This document shows positions 43,772 to 53,256 of a stretch of DNA of 64,000 bases, piece after piece; the stretch's first letter is position 1; each line of letters starts with the position of its first letter. The stretch comes from Saprospiraceae bacterium (GTDB lineage: Bacteria; Bacteroidota; Bacteroidia; Chitinophagales; Saprospiraceae). The translations under genes and the position numbers were made by a program. The stretch covers positions 573,001 to 637,000 of the forward strand of contig JAWKLJ010000002.1 in NCBI GenBank assembly GCA_041392805.1, in the 5' to 3' direction. Below the pieces are notes generated by a model that saw only the letters and a list, made by a program, of their open reading frames with translations, made no database searches and was not told the origin of the DNA.

Positions 43772-44926
43772 TCAATCAAAATCAGGTCTAACTTGCTTAA
43801 TATTTATATTGAGTTTATTCCATTCTACCAAAACGCTAGTATGTATTCCTCTATCATCTCCTGATCTATCAAGATATAAAGTATAGTTTCTTACGGTTTC
43901 TCCTCCCTTTTTGTAAACTCGCTTATTCTTCGAAGTTATATTGTCCTCTACAACTGTATTTTTATTTGGGCTGAAAGAGGTTACGATGTAATTTTTTGGT
44001 GCTTCATACAAAGTCCACCATTCCGACCAACCAGACAAACGGGTATGATCTCCTTTAGATTCTCGAGCATACATGTAAGTTCTTGCCTCAATTTTACTTC
44101 CATTTATTTTCACCTCAGTATTTAGTCTTACTTTAGTAGGATCATTTCCGCCAGTATCAAAATCGCTATCTCCGCTAATAGTATATTGTCGGGAAGGTAT
44201 ATTTCTATTAGGGGGCCTAAATTCGCTGCTCCCTCCAAGTACTTGATAGCCTTGAATAGTTTTGGTCTTAGGTCTCCATTCATTGACAATAATTTCAGGT
44301 AAATTAGCTTTTGAGTCATTAAATTTCAAAAATATTTTAACACTCTTTTGTTCATATAGTGTTTTAGCTAATCCTGAAATATTTAATGTCATTTGATAAT
44401 TTGTATTGATACCAATTCTATTATTAGAGATTTTTGTTTCTTGGCCATTTGCTGATAATAAATAAGCAGAGATCCGTTCCTTATTTGTGCCGATGGAGTA
44501 AAAATCGTACCCATATAAAAAAATATTGTCATCCAATTCTTCATCGTTGAGGTTAATATTAGGAATATTAAGCGTACAAAACTCTGGTTTCGTAGTACTT
44601 TGTACTCCTCCTAGTATAGCTGCTTTAATATTTTGTAAGTCCTGTTTAACTCTACTTCTAAAAAAATCAACAGTACATTTTACTTCCACCCCAGCTATTC
44701 CGATTGTGTTATTAGCTAACTGCTGAATATCTTTTTTAATGGTCTTAGATACGTCTTCAGGTAAATCTTCTGCTAGCTTCAGCAAGACACTTTGCCATTC
44801 GCTAGAATTTCTATCCAAATCACTTAAGGCCTTATCGAATAACTGTACTATTCCATCAGTACTACAACTATTACTAAAAAGACATAGACTTCCTATTATC
44901 AGTAGGAAAGGAATTTTATTTTTCAT
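43772..44926 (-). CDS. Large lipoprotein, function unknown
   Basis: 384 residues with a lipoprotein signal (MKNKIPFLLIIGSLCLFSNSC, lipobox SNSC). Residues 25-110 are helical (LFDKALSDLDRNSSEWQSVL). The rest is beta-rich with an aromatic cluster, RLSGWSEWWTLYEAPKNY, and ends in a strand region. I recognise no family. It is the last gene in a minus-strand run of secreted proteins (43.8-49.8 kb); its low GC resembles those neighbours. It may be a surface-exposed partner of that set. Confidence 0.7.
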   Translation of the reverse strand: MKNKIPFLLIIGSLCLFSNSCSTDGIVQLFDKALSDLDRNSSEWQSVLLKLAEDLPEDVSKTIKKDIQQLANNTIGIAGVEVKCTVDFFRSRVKQDLQNIKAAILGGVQSTTKPEFCTLNIPNINLNDEELDDNIFLYGYDFYSIGTNKERISAYLLSANGQETKISNNRIGINTNYQMTLNISGLAKTLYEQKSVKIFLKFNDSKANLPEIIVNEWRPKTKTIQGYQVLGGSSEFRPPNRNIPSRQYTISGDSDFDTGGNDPTKVRLNTEVKINGSKIEARTYMYARESKGDHTRLSGWSEWWTLYEAPKNYIVTSFSPNKNTVVEDNITSKNKRVYKKGGETVRNYTLYLDRSGDDRGIHTSVLVEWNKLNINIKQVRPDFD

Positions 44927-44986
44927 TTTAAAAAATTATATATTAGTTACTAAGATATTGGTTCGACAAGCTTTTTAGACGTATAA

Positions 44987-46093
44987 TTACTTGATGATTT
45001 CATAATGCTTAAAATACAATTCGTCAAAGCTCAGGCCATTGTCCAACATAATGACATGGATTTGTCCTTTTATTTTGTAGCCGTTTATGTTGCCAACGGT
45101 GATACCCTCTGGTTCTTCATATTTTAGTAAAAAACCATCTCTGCCAGGATGATATTCATATTTGAAATTTTCATTAATAGAAGTTTTAGAATAATTTGGG
45201 TGGTTAAAGTCTGACTGTGTGCTATAAGACTTCGTGAACAGTCGATGCGTATGGGTATCAAACACCCATATTCCACCATCTCTTGCAGCTGTCTCCTTGT
45301 TATCTTTTCCATTGACTAAATATAAATATTTACCATCTTCTGAGAAATCTCCTCCCTGCATATAGCCTTTCATATTTTGGTGATGCTTACCTGATTCATC
45401 CCACAGGTAAAAATGATCTATGAATGTAAGTACCACTTTCCCTTGTTTTAATAGCTCAAAGTCTATAGCATAGCGGTTGAGCCTATGCGTAGTTTTTTGA
45501 TGGTCAATATATCCATTAGAACTATACAGTCCTTTATGAATCGGGTCAATGGCACACCAGCCCGCTCCTGTTTGTTCACGGATGATATGACTGCCAATAT
45601 ATTCCAAATTAGCTGCTTTATATACTAGCAATAATGGGAATAAAGAGGGACCTTCAATGGGTACAAATAAGTAACCATCAAAATAATCCAAATCACAAAA
45701 ATGGTTATAGCCTCGTTTGGCTAAATGGTCGGGAATAGTGCACATATAAATGCCATGAGCTGGACTGGAGCCACCAACAGGTTTGTTAAGGTCATGGGTC
45801 AATGGAAATTTCCACAGCTTTTCGGCTTGTGTAAAAAACCAATTCCCTGTGTCATGGGTAACTCCTTGTAATTCAGTACTCCAATTGGTGTATCTCTCTT
45901 TAGGATACTGTCCTATATAATTGATTTTTTTGATGGGCGGGATGGATTGCCTTATGGGAGTAGTTGGCGGTTTGGCTTTGTTTCCTGTAGTTGCAGATGG
46001 TCTTTGTTGATAACGGTCTTTATCGATTACTTGTGCTTGAAGTGTGCAGGCACAAATCAGGAATAAGAAGAGAAGTATTATTGAATTTTTCAT
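44987..46093 (-). CDS. Secreted propeller-like protein sharing its N terminus with the next gene
   Basis: 368 residues from the ATG at 46093 (MKNSIILLFLFLICACTLQA, signal peptide). The first ~32 residues, including VIDKDRYQQRPSA, are almost identical to those of the beta-helix protein encoded at 46135-47904. The remainder has repeating blade-like segments (GNWFFTQAEKLWKFPLTHDL, LDYFDGYLFVPIEG, GWCAIDPIHKGLYSSNG, DGGIWVFDTHTHRLF), suggesting a beta propeller. Function unknown. Probably cotranscribed with the upstream gene: the gap is 41 bp. Confidence 0.75.
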   Translation of the reverse strand: MKNSIILLFLFLICACTLQAQVIDKDRYQQRPSATTGNKAKPPTTPIRQSIPPIKKINYIGQYPKERYTNWSTELQGVTHDTGNWFFTQAEKLWKFPLTHDLNKPVGGSSPAHGIYMCTIPDHLAKRGYNHFCDLDYFDGYLFVPIEGPSLFPLLLVYKAANLEYIGSHIIREQTGAGWCAIDPIHKGLYSSNGYIDHQKTTHRLNRYAIDFELLKQGKVVLTFIDHFYLWDESGKHHQNMKGYMQGGDFSEDGKYLYLVNGKDNKETAARDGGIWVFDTHTHRLFTKSYSTQSDFNHPNYSKTSINENFKYEYHPGRDGFLLKYEEPEGITVGNINGYKIKGQIHVIMLDNGLSFDELYFKHYEIIK

Positions 46094-46105
46094 TGGATAT
46101 TTTTT
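45992..46105. repeat. 113-bp duplicated 5' module, copy 1
   Basis: TGCAGATGGTCTTTGTTGAT...TCATTGGATATTTTT is repeated at 47803-47915 with one difference (TGTGCAGG versus TGTACAGG). It covers the signal peptide and about 13 bp upstream of the ATG. Confidence 0.9.
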
Positions 46106-46134
46106 AAAACTTGATAAATGAAGCCGTTCCAATA

Positions 46135-47904
46135 CTATCGGCAGTATAAGATGCCTTTGATGTGACAGTCACCGCCATTTTTATCATGTTCTTTGCAGCC
46201 AAATAAAGCCTTTACCTGATCTTGAATATCATATAAAGTTCTTGCTCCAGCCCTGATATAGTCTTCTCCAATAAAACAATAGCCATCGGACAGTTTATCT
46301 GATTGCTTGACTATTTTTATTTGGTTAAGGGGCACTGCTGATAATATGCTGCTAGAAATTTTTCCATACTCTAGGTTACAAGCTACTTTAACGCCTACTA
46401 TTTTTTTACCAGGTGGGGCAGAAATCGTTTTGCTACACCCATTATTGTTGCTTTCAATAATACATTCAAAAGGGACTTCGACGATATTACAATTAGTGGA
46501 TTCTTTGATTAATGCTCCATCGTTACAAGTAGCTTTAGTATTGGCACAAGTGAGTTTACCATTGATATTCAATACATCTATAGATTCTCCATGCAAAAGG
46601 AATTGCTTGTAACCATTTTCTACATAACACCCCGCCTTGCGATCTATTTTTGTGGAGATCAGTTCATTATGTGCGAGGTAATTGGGGGAATTAATTTCCC
46701 TATTTTGGGTTCGAATCATATCACTTAGGGTCGCATTTTCTAACTTTGAATTTTTGTATATTAATCTTCTGTAGAATTGGTTTTGCATAATGACATTGTA
46801 TCGAGCGTAGTCTTTATCAGAAGCACTGCTGCCATAGGGCCTACCCTCATCAGCATCGCAATGACCGAAGGTGTTTTCTTTAAATCCATAGTCACGAGAA
46901 CCTAAATAAATTGCAGGCTTTCTACCTTTGTAGTTTTTATAAAAAAAGCTATTATTGATAATGACATTGTGCTCCGGAGGGGAATGTCTAATAGTGCCTC
47001 CTTCACCGCAATTCCTATAAAAATAGATCCCCCCATTGTTCAAGCTAGAAATTCTATTGTTGATGATACGATTGTAACTAGAACCGTCTATGGCTATCTG
47101 AGGCCAGCCTCTATTTTTTACAAATGGGAGTTCCCCCCAGTTATCTTCCGCTGTATTGACATGAATGTAATTATTTTTAATTGTATTATAACCTGATTCG
47201 GCATCTAAGTAAATTCCTACTTTTGAGGACTTTCCTTTTATTTCTGAATTTATTAGGGTTGTATAAGTAACTCCAGGAGCTATATAAAATGGATTTCTTC
47301 CAATTCCTGTAATGGTAATGTTATCTAATACGATGTTTTTAGGCGCATTTTTTCTGACTCTTTGCACATGCTGTGAATTGGTGGCTTCCTGTCTGGATGA
47401 TTTTTTCACAGCAGGGGCTTCTCCATTACTGCCCATACCCAAAATGCGTACAGAACCATTGATTTTACAATTTTTGATAGTTACATTTTGTGGTCTTGTC
47501 CAGATACCGTCTGATTCTATAGACCTCACTTGAATCATGTCCTTATTGTAATTTACTTGGTTACCATTAGCTATTCCAAGTGTCGCGCCATTACAATCGC
47601 AAACTACATTACTCTTCTCAAAAATTAACTGCTTGGTAATCACATCATCTGGTCTGAAGGTACAGTTACAATCAATTTTTACTGTTTTAGCTCCTTCACT
47701 TGTAGCCGCTGCTCTTATTGATCTCATTTTTTCCTCGCTACAGGGGCTAATGGCTGTTGACGACGAGGTTTCAGTAGGCTGTTTAGCTTTGCCTCCTGCT
47801 GGTGCAGATGGTCTTTGTTGATAACGGTCTTTATCGATTACTTGTGCTTGAAGTGTACAGGCACAAATCAGGAATAAGAAGAGAAGTATTATTGAATTTT
47901 TCAT
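46135..47904 (-). CDS. Secreted right-handed beta-helix protein
   Basis: 589 residues, signal peptide MKNSIILLFLFLICACTLQA. Residues ~60-400 are Asn/Ile-rich with rung-like repeats (VVCDCNGATLGIANGNQVNY, NVTIKNCKINGSVRILGMGS, NTIKNNYIHVNTAED, YNRIINNRISSLNNGGIYFY, HNVIINNSFF), typical of right-handed parallel beta helices (NosD/pectate-lyase-like). The last ~130 residues form a Cys-rich region (CSKTISAPPGKKIVGVKVAC, GCKEHDKNGGDC). Such proteins bind or cleave polysaccharides or mediate adhesion. No catalytic motif recognised. Confidence 0.8.
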   Translation of the reverse strand: MKNSIILLFLFLICACTLQAQVIDKDRYQQRPSAPAGGKAKQPTETSSSTAISPCSEEKMRSIRAAATSEGAKTVKIDCNCTFRPDDVITKQLIFEKSNVVCDCNGATLGIANGNQVNYNKDMIQVRSIESDGIWTRPQNVTIKNCKINGSVRILGMGSNGEAPAVKKSSRQEATNSQHVQRVRKNAPKNIVLDNITITGIGRNPFYIAPGVTYTTLINSEIKGKSSKVGIYLDAESGYNTIKNNYIHVNTAEDNWGELPFVKNRGWPQIAIDGSSYNRIINNRISSLNNGGIYFYRNCGEGGTIRHSPPEHNVIINNSFFYKNYKGRKPAIYLGSRDYGFKENTFGHCDADEGRPYGSSASDKDYARYNVIMQNQFYRRLIYKNSKLENATLSDMIRTQNREINSPNYLAHNELISTKIDRKAGCYVENGYKQFLLHGESIDVLNINGKLTCANTKATCNDGALIKESTNCNIVEVPFECIIESNNNGCSKTISAPPGKKIVGVKVACNLEYGKISSSILSAVPLNQIKIVKQSDKLSDGYCFIGEDYIRAGARTLYDIQDQVKALFGCKEHDKNGGDCHIKGILYCR

Positions 47905-47915
47905 TGGATATTTTT
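47803..47915. repeat. 113-bp duplicated 5' module, copy 2
   Basis: Matches 45992-46104; see copy 1. The homology extends weakly further into both genes (GCTTTG.CTCCTG). Confidence 0.9.
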
Positions 47916-48128
47916 GAAAAAGAGTAACTATAACTAGTTAGGGTATTTAGAGCATGTTCGGGCAAGACCAGCTGGGCTAAAAACATTCTTTTTTCGCTAA
48001 TACTTCGTTCCTTTTTTTGCCCGTATCTAGGGATATGCGCTTCAAAAAGGGCCTCGTTTTAACAAAAAAAGGATACCTTTTATCTCCAAAAGCCTTGCCC
48101 AAACATCTCCTAGCGAGGCTCATGAATA

Positions 48129-48524
48129 CTAATATCGGCAATCTGCATGTACGCAAAGCTGCACGACCGTCCCTTTTTGTAGCCCCCCTATACATCCATC
48201 TAACCTGAATCTAACAGGGTTACCAGATACCGCAGCCGTAGTAATTAGCTTAAATGCCCTATCCAATGCAGCTTCTCCTCCTAAGCTTTCCGCGGTAACC
48301 GCGACATCATCTGATTGAGCGCAATCTTGAGTTTTAGCGCCTTGCCATCTAATATATATCTTATCACTAAACGATTCCACGACATCTATTATCCCTTGTG
48401 ACCAGGTTGGGGATGAGGGGGCCTTAGTCCCTTCATTACCCCCTACAGGAGGTTTTTTCCCAGGTTGTGCAATTACAATTATTGAACAAAAAATGAAAGC
48501 AATTAATAAACTTAATTTAAGCAT
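48129..48524 (-). CDS. Small secreted Cys-containing protein, AB5 B-subunit-like pattern
   Basis: 131 residues with a signal peptide (MLKLSLLIAFIFCSIIVIAQ). After a Pro/Gly linker, the mature part reads GIIDVVESFSDKIYIRWQGA..DC, then EAALDRAFKLITTAAVSGNP followed by VRFRLDGC, and ends VQLCVHADCRY. The layout (beta pair, a Cys, one long helix ending in a G-x-x-V-R-I strand, and a C-terminal Cys pair) resembles the OB-fold B subunits of subtilase cytotoxin and typhoid toxin (SubB/PltB). This is a pattern-level resemblance only. It lies 27 bp downstream of a phosphodiesterase gene on the same strand. Confidence 0.6.
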   Translation of the reverse strand: MLKLSLLIAFIFCSIIVIAQPGKKPPVGGNEGTKAPSSPTWSQGIIDVVESFSDKIYIRWQGAKTQDCAQSDDVAVTAESLGGEAALDRAFKLITTAAVSGNPVRFRLDGCIGGLQKGTVVQLCVHADCRY

Positions 48525-48551
48525 GATAAATATTTTAATGATAATATAGTC

Positions 48552-49775
48552 TTAATAGATTATGGTTGTTACAGTAGCCCAATTCAGTTTTTGTCGAATC
48601 TCCAGATCGGCTTCCAAGCCATTATGATCGGAATCACCATTCCAGTCTCGAATGCTTACTGTCCAATCTTTTTTCTGATTAGTGATGGGCATTTTTAGGG
48701 TAATCTCGAAAGGACTATTCACTAAATAGGGATCATCGGGGATGAACATAAAGTCAATCCGCTGAGCAGTTTCATCCATATGGGTTGTCCCAGTTACATT
48801 TGGATGCGCTTCGAGCCAGACATCTTTGGGATTACCGAGTTGTTCCATGATGGCTGCATAGCCTTCATTCCCATTACACTTTTTATTTTCCCTATTTTCT
48901 GAATTTGGACCTCCAATATTAAAATCGCCCATAATCAATACCGGAAATCCACCGGTAGCACTGCGTTCATGAATTCCTTCTCTAAGCTGTTTAAGCATGC
49001 CTTGTTTACAAGCTAAATTACATTTATTAGGACTGCTTCCTGTTGAATTCAAGTGGACTACATAAGTATCCACAGCTATGTCAGGATATCTGAGAAATAT
49101 TCTGGCGAAAATAAACCCATGCGCCGATCTGGCTCTAATCCCACCAGAAAAAGTGGGTGTAAACTGTTGGACATTCTTGGTTTTGACAGGGATTTTAATA
49201 GTTGCTTGCCCACTTTGTTGCGCAAAATCATTTTCATTATATGTTTCCCATAGAAAGGGAGTTTTGGAAATTAGTCCGGTGCCTCCATCTATCTGGCCAA
49301 AAGCCTCTGGATGCCCCCAGCGGAATTGCCCCCATTCGTGACCATTGGGAGCCGTATAGAACCCTTCAGTGGGAGTTTGGTAGCGATCGTCAATGACTCC
49401 CCGAAGTGCTTCTCCGTCACAGGTAGATTTAGTATCCGGATGCCACTCCTGAAATCCAATAATATCGTATTCAGGTTTTGCATTTAATATAAATTTCCCT
49501 ATTCTTCTATGTCTTTCTTCACAGTCTCCATCATTAAAAGGTCTTAATCCTTCTACCCAGGAATCAATATGCTGCCCCCATATATTGGTGGTCATTACTT
49601 TAAATGATGTTTCTAGTTTTCCCCTGGGTTGGTTGAGTGGGCCTTCATATTTGCATTCCTGCGCATGGACATTGAATGCGAAGAAAGCGAGAAATGACAA
49701 TATACCATAGCTCCTGTATAGTGTAACAGTGGCATATTTATCAATCAAATTGAATCTGTTGATAAGGGTATTCAT
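48552..49775 (-). CDS. Secreted endonuclease/exonuclease/phosphatase-family protein (sphingomyelinase/DNase I-like)
   Basis: 407 residues. A hydrophobic signal at residues 24-39 ends FNVHAQ. The fold motifs are complete: MTTNIWG (Asn64), IIGFQEWHP (Glu110), GTGLISKTPF, YVVHLNS (His241), VLIMGDFN (Asp284, Asn286), RIDFMFI (Asp341) and DSDHNGLEADLEI (Asp383, His384). The family covers bacterial sphingomyelinases, secreted DNases and CdtB toxins, and the overall look is nearest to sphingomyelinase. All catalytic residues are present, so it is probably an active secreted hydrolase of lipid or nucleic acid. It heads the secreted-protein run. Confidence 0.88.
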   Translation of the reverse strand: MNTLINRFNLIDKYATVTLYRSYGILSFLAFFAFNVHAQECKYEGPLNQPRGKLETSFKVMTTNIWGQHIDSWVEGLRPFNDGDCEERHRRIGKFILNAKPEYDIIGFQEWHPDTKSTCDGEALRGVIDDRYQTPTEGFYTAPNGHEWGQFRWGHPEAFGQIDGGTGLISKTPFLWETYNENDFAQQSGQATIKIPVKTKNVQQFTPTFSGGIRARSAHGFIFARIFLRYPDIAVDTYVVHLNSTGSSPNKCNLACKQGMLKQLREGIHERSATGGFPVLIMGDFNIGGPNSENRENKKCNGNEGYAAIMEQLGNPKDVWLEAHPNVTGTTHMDETAQRIDFMFIPDDPYLVNSPFEITLKMPITNQKKDWTVSIRDWNGDSDHNGLEADLEIRQKLNWATVTTIIY

Positions 49776-50072
49776 GGACTGAGTCTATTATGAAAAATGT
49801 TGTGTATTGAATCGATTTGAGTGATTACTTAATATCTCGAACGTCTTTTTGCACCAGCGCTTTGTTGCTCAAAGCCATAGGTAGATTGGTTTCTCGATAG
49901 CTATCGTATAAGCAGCTAAATACTAGTACAACTTTTCTCAAGTTTATCATATAGTATTGTTTTAAGATTGAATAAAGTCATTCGGCAATACAAAACTATA
50001 TTCAACCGAGCAATACCACTTTCGTTAATGTTGCAATCTCTATCTGTATTGTTGCAATTAAAAGAAAATCAA
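49776..50072. other. ~300-bp spacer between the secreted cluster and the kinase gene
   Basis: AT-rich, no gene or repeat seen; it should carry the promoter of the phosphodiesterase gene and the end of the kinase transcript. Confidence 0.4.
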
Positions 50073-52964
50073 TTATTTACGAAAATCTGAAGGACTATTA
50101 CCAAAGGTTTCCTTGAAAATTTGAGAAAAATAGATTGGCGTTTTGAAACCTACCTGATAGGCGATTTCCGCGATAGTGAGTTCAGAAGAGGTCAATAATT
50201 TTTTTGCCACTTGCAATCGGATATTTCGGATAAAAATAGTTGTGGATAGACCAGTTACCGCTTTGAGTTTACGGTGGACTTGGGATCGACTAAGAAAGAG
50301 TCGTTGAGACAATTCATGTAGAGAAAAGTCTTCATTATCCAGTTCTGTTAATACAATAGCGCTGGCTTTAGCAACAAAAGGATCCTCTTGTTGAAAGCTT
50401 GTTTCCTCGGCGGTTTCTACTAAAAGTTGTTCACTGTATTTCCGTTGTAGCGTTTTCCGCAATTCTAATAAATGGTGCAAACGAATCCATAGTTCCTCTT
50501 TTTCAAACGGTTTAGCCAAATAAGCATCTGCACCCTGCGCCAAACCTGTCAAACGATCTTGCACTGACACTTTAGCAGTGAGCAAAATGATGGGAATATG
50601 GTTGGTGCGTTCATCCTCTTTTAAGGTGGCACAAACTTCAAAGCCATCTTTTTCTGGCATCATCACATCCGAAATGATAAGGTCGGGTATCTTTTCTAAT
50701 GCCAATTCAATACCGATCTTACCATTAGCCGCGTACAAATATTGGTACTTTCCTTGTAGGCAGGTGCCAATATAATGCGCCACATCTTTATTATCTTCAA
50801 TGACCAAAACCAATGGTAAATCATTGGCCCCAATTGCTAATTCTTCTGAAAAGTGTGTCGCTGAAATAGATACGGGTTGAGTTGAAGGAACCATCTGACC
50901 AGGATTTTCTACCAATGGCGTATTCCTATAGATTGGAAGTTGAATCGCAAATTCACTGCCTTTTCCTAATTCACTTTTTACTTGAATCGTACCCATCATT
51001 AAGTCCACCAATTCCCTGGTCAAGGCTAAACCAAGGCCCGTTCCTTCGTAGCGTCTAGCCGTAGAGGAATCCGCTTGATAAAATCGATCAAAAAGGTACG
51101 GTATTTCTTCAAGTGAGATTCCTTTTCCATTGTCTTTTATTTGGATAAAGAAATAGGCTTTTTCTGCTTCAGTGCTAGAATCAAGATGAACCGAAACTTC
51201 CCCTCCTTCAGGTGTAAATTTGATGGCATTGGCTAGTAGATTTGAAACAATACTTGCCAATTTGGTCGCATCAAAATCCATTACCAAGGATTGCTTTTCT
51301 GCGTGGATTGTTAGTTTGATATGCTTTTCTGCTGCCAAAGAATGAAAACTTTCTGCCAGATACTTGATGAAAGGAATGACGTCGGCTTGCTGCAAGTTCA
51401 ATTCCAAATGGCCACTTTCGATTTTCGCCAAATCCAACATTTCATTGACCAATCGCAAAAGATTTTGACCATTGCGTTCAATCATCTTCAGCGGTTGAGC
51501 CATATTTTCTAATTGTTGCTCCATTACCTTCGATTGAAGGTTTTCCGTCATGCCCAAAATAACCGTCAGTGGTGTGCGGAACTCGTGGGTAATATTGTTG
51601 TAGAGACGATCTGTAAGTAATTTCATGGTTTCCAGTTCTTCTTTTTCTCGTTGTGCTTTTATTTTTTCTTGGTCTGTTAAATATCGTTTGTAGCCTAGTC
51701 CTAAGGAAAAGAATAACAATTCTATCAAAATACCTAATTGTGCTAGAAGGTAGGTGTAATCTGTACCAAGAAAATCTTTACTCTTCAGGGTCAGCGAAAG
51801 TAACGGTGGGGCTAAAATAGATAGTAATAATAAACTCAGATTACCAAAAATTAGATAAAGCGCCAAGGGGGTTCCAATTTTCCACAACAAAAACAACAAG
51901 GCGAGAAAAAAGATACTGATGATGATGGTTCGAAAATAATAATGAATGATCCAACTCCATCTGACATGTATGAATAAGGATACCAGCACCGTAAGAACCA
52001 AATAACTACCAAATACCCAAAGTATTACTTTTATTAATTTAAGGACAAGGGGGTACTGTTTTCTTTCATTGATAAAATAATGGACAAACAGGGCATAAGC
52101 AAAATATAAACAGATGTGACTCGGGACATAGAGGTATTGTAAATCAAGTGATAATTTATAAAATACTTTAAAAATGCTATTATCCTCATCAAAAAGCATC
52201 CAAAAGGAGATAAACAATAGCCCAGTATAGATAGCGTAGAAGAGAAAAGCTTTGTCCTTATTTTGAAAATATTGCAAAAGACTAAAAAGCGAGATGAAAA
52301 ATATAATACCTAAAAAGATTCCATTGGTTAGAATCAGCAAAAAATTAACTTTGGCTTTTTCCTGATAATATACTTCTCGAGATTCTAACAGGGGCTCTAT
52401 TTTTGCAGTAAGATATAGGACATCGGAGGTTCTAATGAAAATTTGACCGTTCTTTTCGGGTAATAATTGAAACGGCATAGAATGGCTACTAAATATCGGT
52501 AAATCTAATTTATATAATTCCCTTGCATTAATTTGATTACCAAAAAGGGCGGTTTCCTCAAGCTTATTGTCATAGAATTGATAATAAAAACTAGAGTCAA
52601 GTCTAGGTAATCTAAAAACTAAGTCTAAGGTATCTTTTGTCGGATTCTCTAATTGTAGCTGTAACCAATAATGGTATTTTCCAGATTTGAATTTAGAGGG
52701 GTAGTCAAAGTTTGTTAAAGGTATGAATTGTCCATTTTGCCACAATTCCCTTACAGCGTCCAATTTCAAGTTTGTTGTCTTGTCTACATAAACCGTCGTA
52801 AAATCTGTCAAATGCAGCGTTTCATTGGGTAAACCTGCCAAAATAAGCGGTAGCAAATGTTTTGTTTCTTGACCTTTTGAAGTTAGACCGTCTTCTAAAG
52901 GTTGGGCGAATAGGATAAACGGAGTGTTGAAAAAAAACAGAAGGAAATGTTTGATTATTAGCAT
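50073..52964 (-). CDS. Hybrid histidine kinase with 7TMR-DISM sensor, receiver and AraC output
   Basis: 963 residues from the ATG at 52964, which starts a signal peptide (MLIIKHFLLFFFNTPFILFA); readable sequence extends to 53093. Order: a periplasmic 7TMR-DISM extracellular domain (to ~210), seven helices (about 205-420), HisKA with NITHEFRTPLTVILG (phospho-His), HATPase (NLLANAIKFT, GTGLGLALT), a receiver (VIEDNKD, IISDVMMPEKDGF) and an AraC-type HTH (LFLSRSQVHRKLKAVTG, IAYQVGFKTPIYFSQIFKETFG). It senses an external signal and regulates transcription in a single protein. The target is probably nearby, perhaps the secreted-protein genes downstream, but this is unproven. Confidence 0.9.
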   Translation of the reverse strand: MLIIKHFLLFFFNTPFILFAQPLEDGLTSKGQETKHLLPLILAGLPNETLHLTDFTTVYVDKTTNLKLDAVRELWQNGQFIPLTNFDYPSKFKSGKYHYWLQLQLENPTKDTLDLVFRLPRLDSSFYYQFYDNKLEETALFGNQINARELYKLDLPIFSSHSMPFQLLPEKNGQIFIRTSDVLYLTAKIEPLLESREVYYQEKAKVNFLLILTNGIFLGIIFFISLFSLLQYFQNKDKAFLFYAIYTGLLFISFWMLFDEDNSIFKVFYKLSLDLQYLYVPSHICLYFAYALFVHYFINERKQYPLVLKLIKVILWVFGSYLVLTVLVSLFIHVRWSWIIHYYFRTIIISIFFLALLFLLWKIGTPLALYLIFGNLSLLLLSILAPPLLSLTLKSKDFLGTDYTYLLAQLGILIELLFFSLGLGYKRYLTDQEKIKAQREKEELETMKLLTDRLYNNITHEFRTPLTVILGMTENLQSKVMEQQLENMAQPLKMIERNGQNLLRLVNEMLDLAKIESGHLELNLQQADVIPFIKYLAESFHSLAAEKHIKLTIHAEKQSLVMDFDATKLASIVSNLLANAIKFTPEGGEVSVHLDSSTEAEKAYFFIQIKDNGKGISLEEIPYLFDRFYQADSSTARRYEGTGLGLALTRELVDLMMGTIQVKSELGKGSEFAIQLPIYRNTPLVENPGQMVPSTQPVSISATHFSEELAIGANDLPLVLVIEDNKDVAHYIGTCLQGKYQYLYAANGKIGIELALEKIPDLIISDVMMPEKDGFEVCATLKEDERTNHIPIILLTAKVSVQDRLTGLAQGADAYLAKPFEKEELWIRLHHLLELRKTLQRKYSEQLLVETAEETSFQQEDPFVAKASAIVLTELDNEDFSLHELSQRLFLSRSQVHRKLKAVTGLSTTIFIRNIRLQVAKKLLTSSELTIAEIAYQVGFKTPIYFSQIFKETFGNSPSDFRK

Positions 52965-53221
52965 TCTTAGAAAATCGCGCTTACTGATGCGATCAAAGGA
53001 AAGATTAGATTTATAGCCCATAGATATAGATGGTAAAGCGGTAAAGTTGAAGTTTTCAAGGTTGAACATGTTGTAAAATAAGAAAATCGGCAATCAGAAC
53101 CCATACAATTATGGGCAGAATGCAACAAACTTAGGGTATATTGAATAAAAAAGAGATACTGATATTACCATATACCTCTCCCTTTTCGTATTGCAAGTTT
53201 TTATTTATTTCAAAGACCTAA

Positions 53222-53252
53222 TTTGTCAAAGAAAGATCAATTTCTAACTTTG
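53222..53252 (+). promoter_or_regulatory. Strong promoter match at the LD-carboxypeptidase start
   Basis: TTTG (53222-53225), exactly 19 bp, then TAACTTTG (53245-53252) match the Bacteroidota consensus fully. The ATG at 53257 lies where transcription should begin, so the mRNA would be leaderless or nearly so. Confidence 0.65.
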
Positions 53253-53256
53253 TCAT

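Noticed and set aside
47977..48195. 72-codon basic frame upstream of the beta-helix gene
   Set aside because: Overlaps the 3' end of the small secreted protein gene, is followed by a poly-T rich stretch and has no family features.
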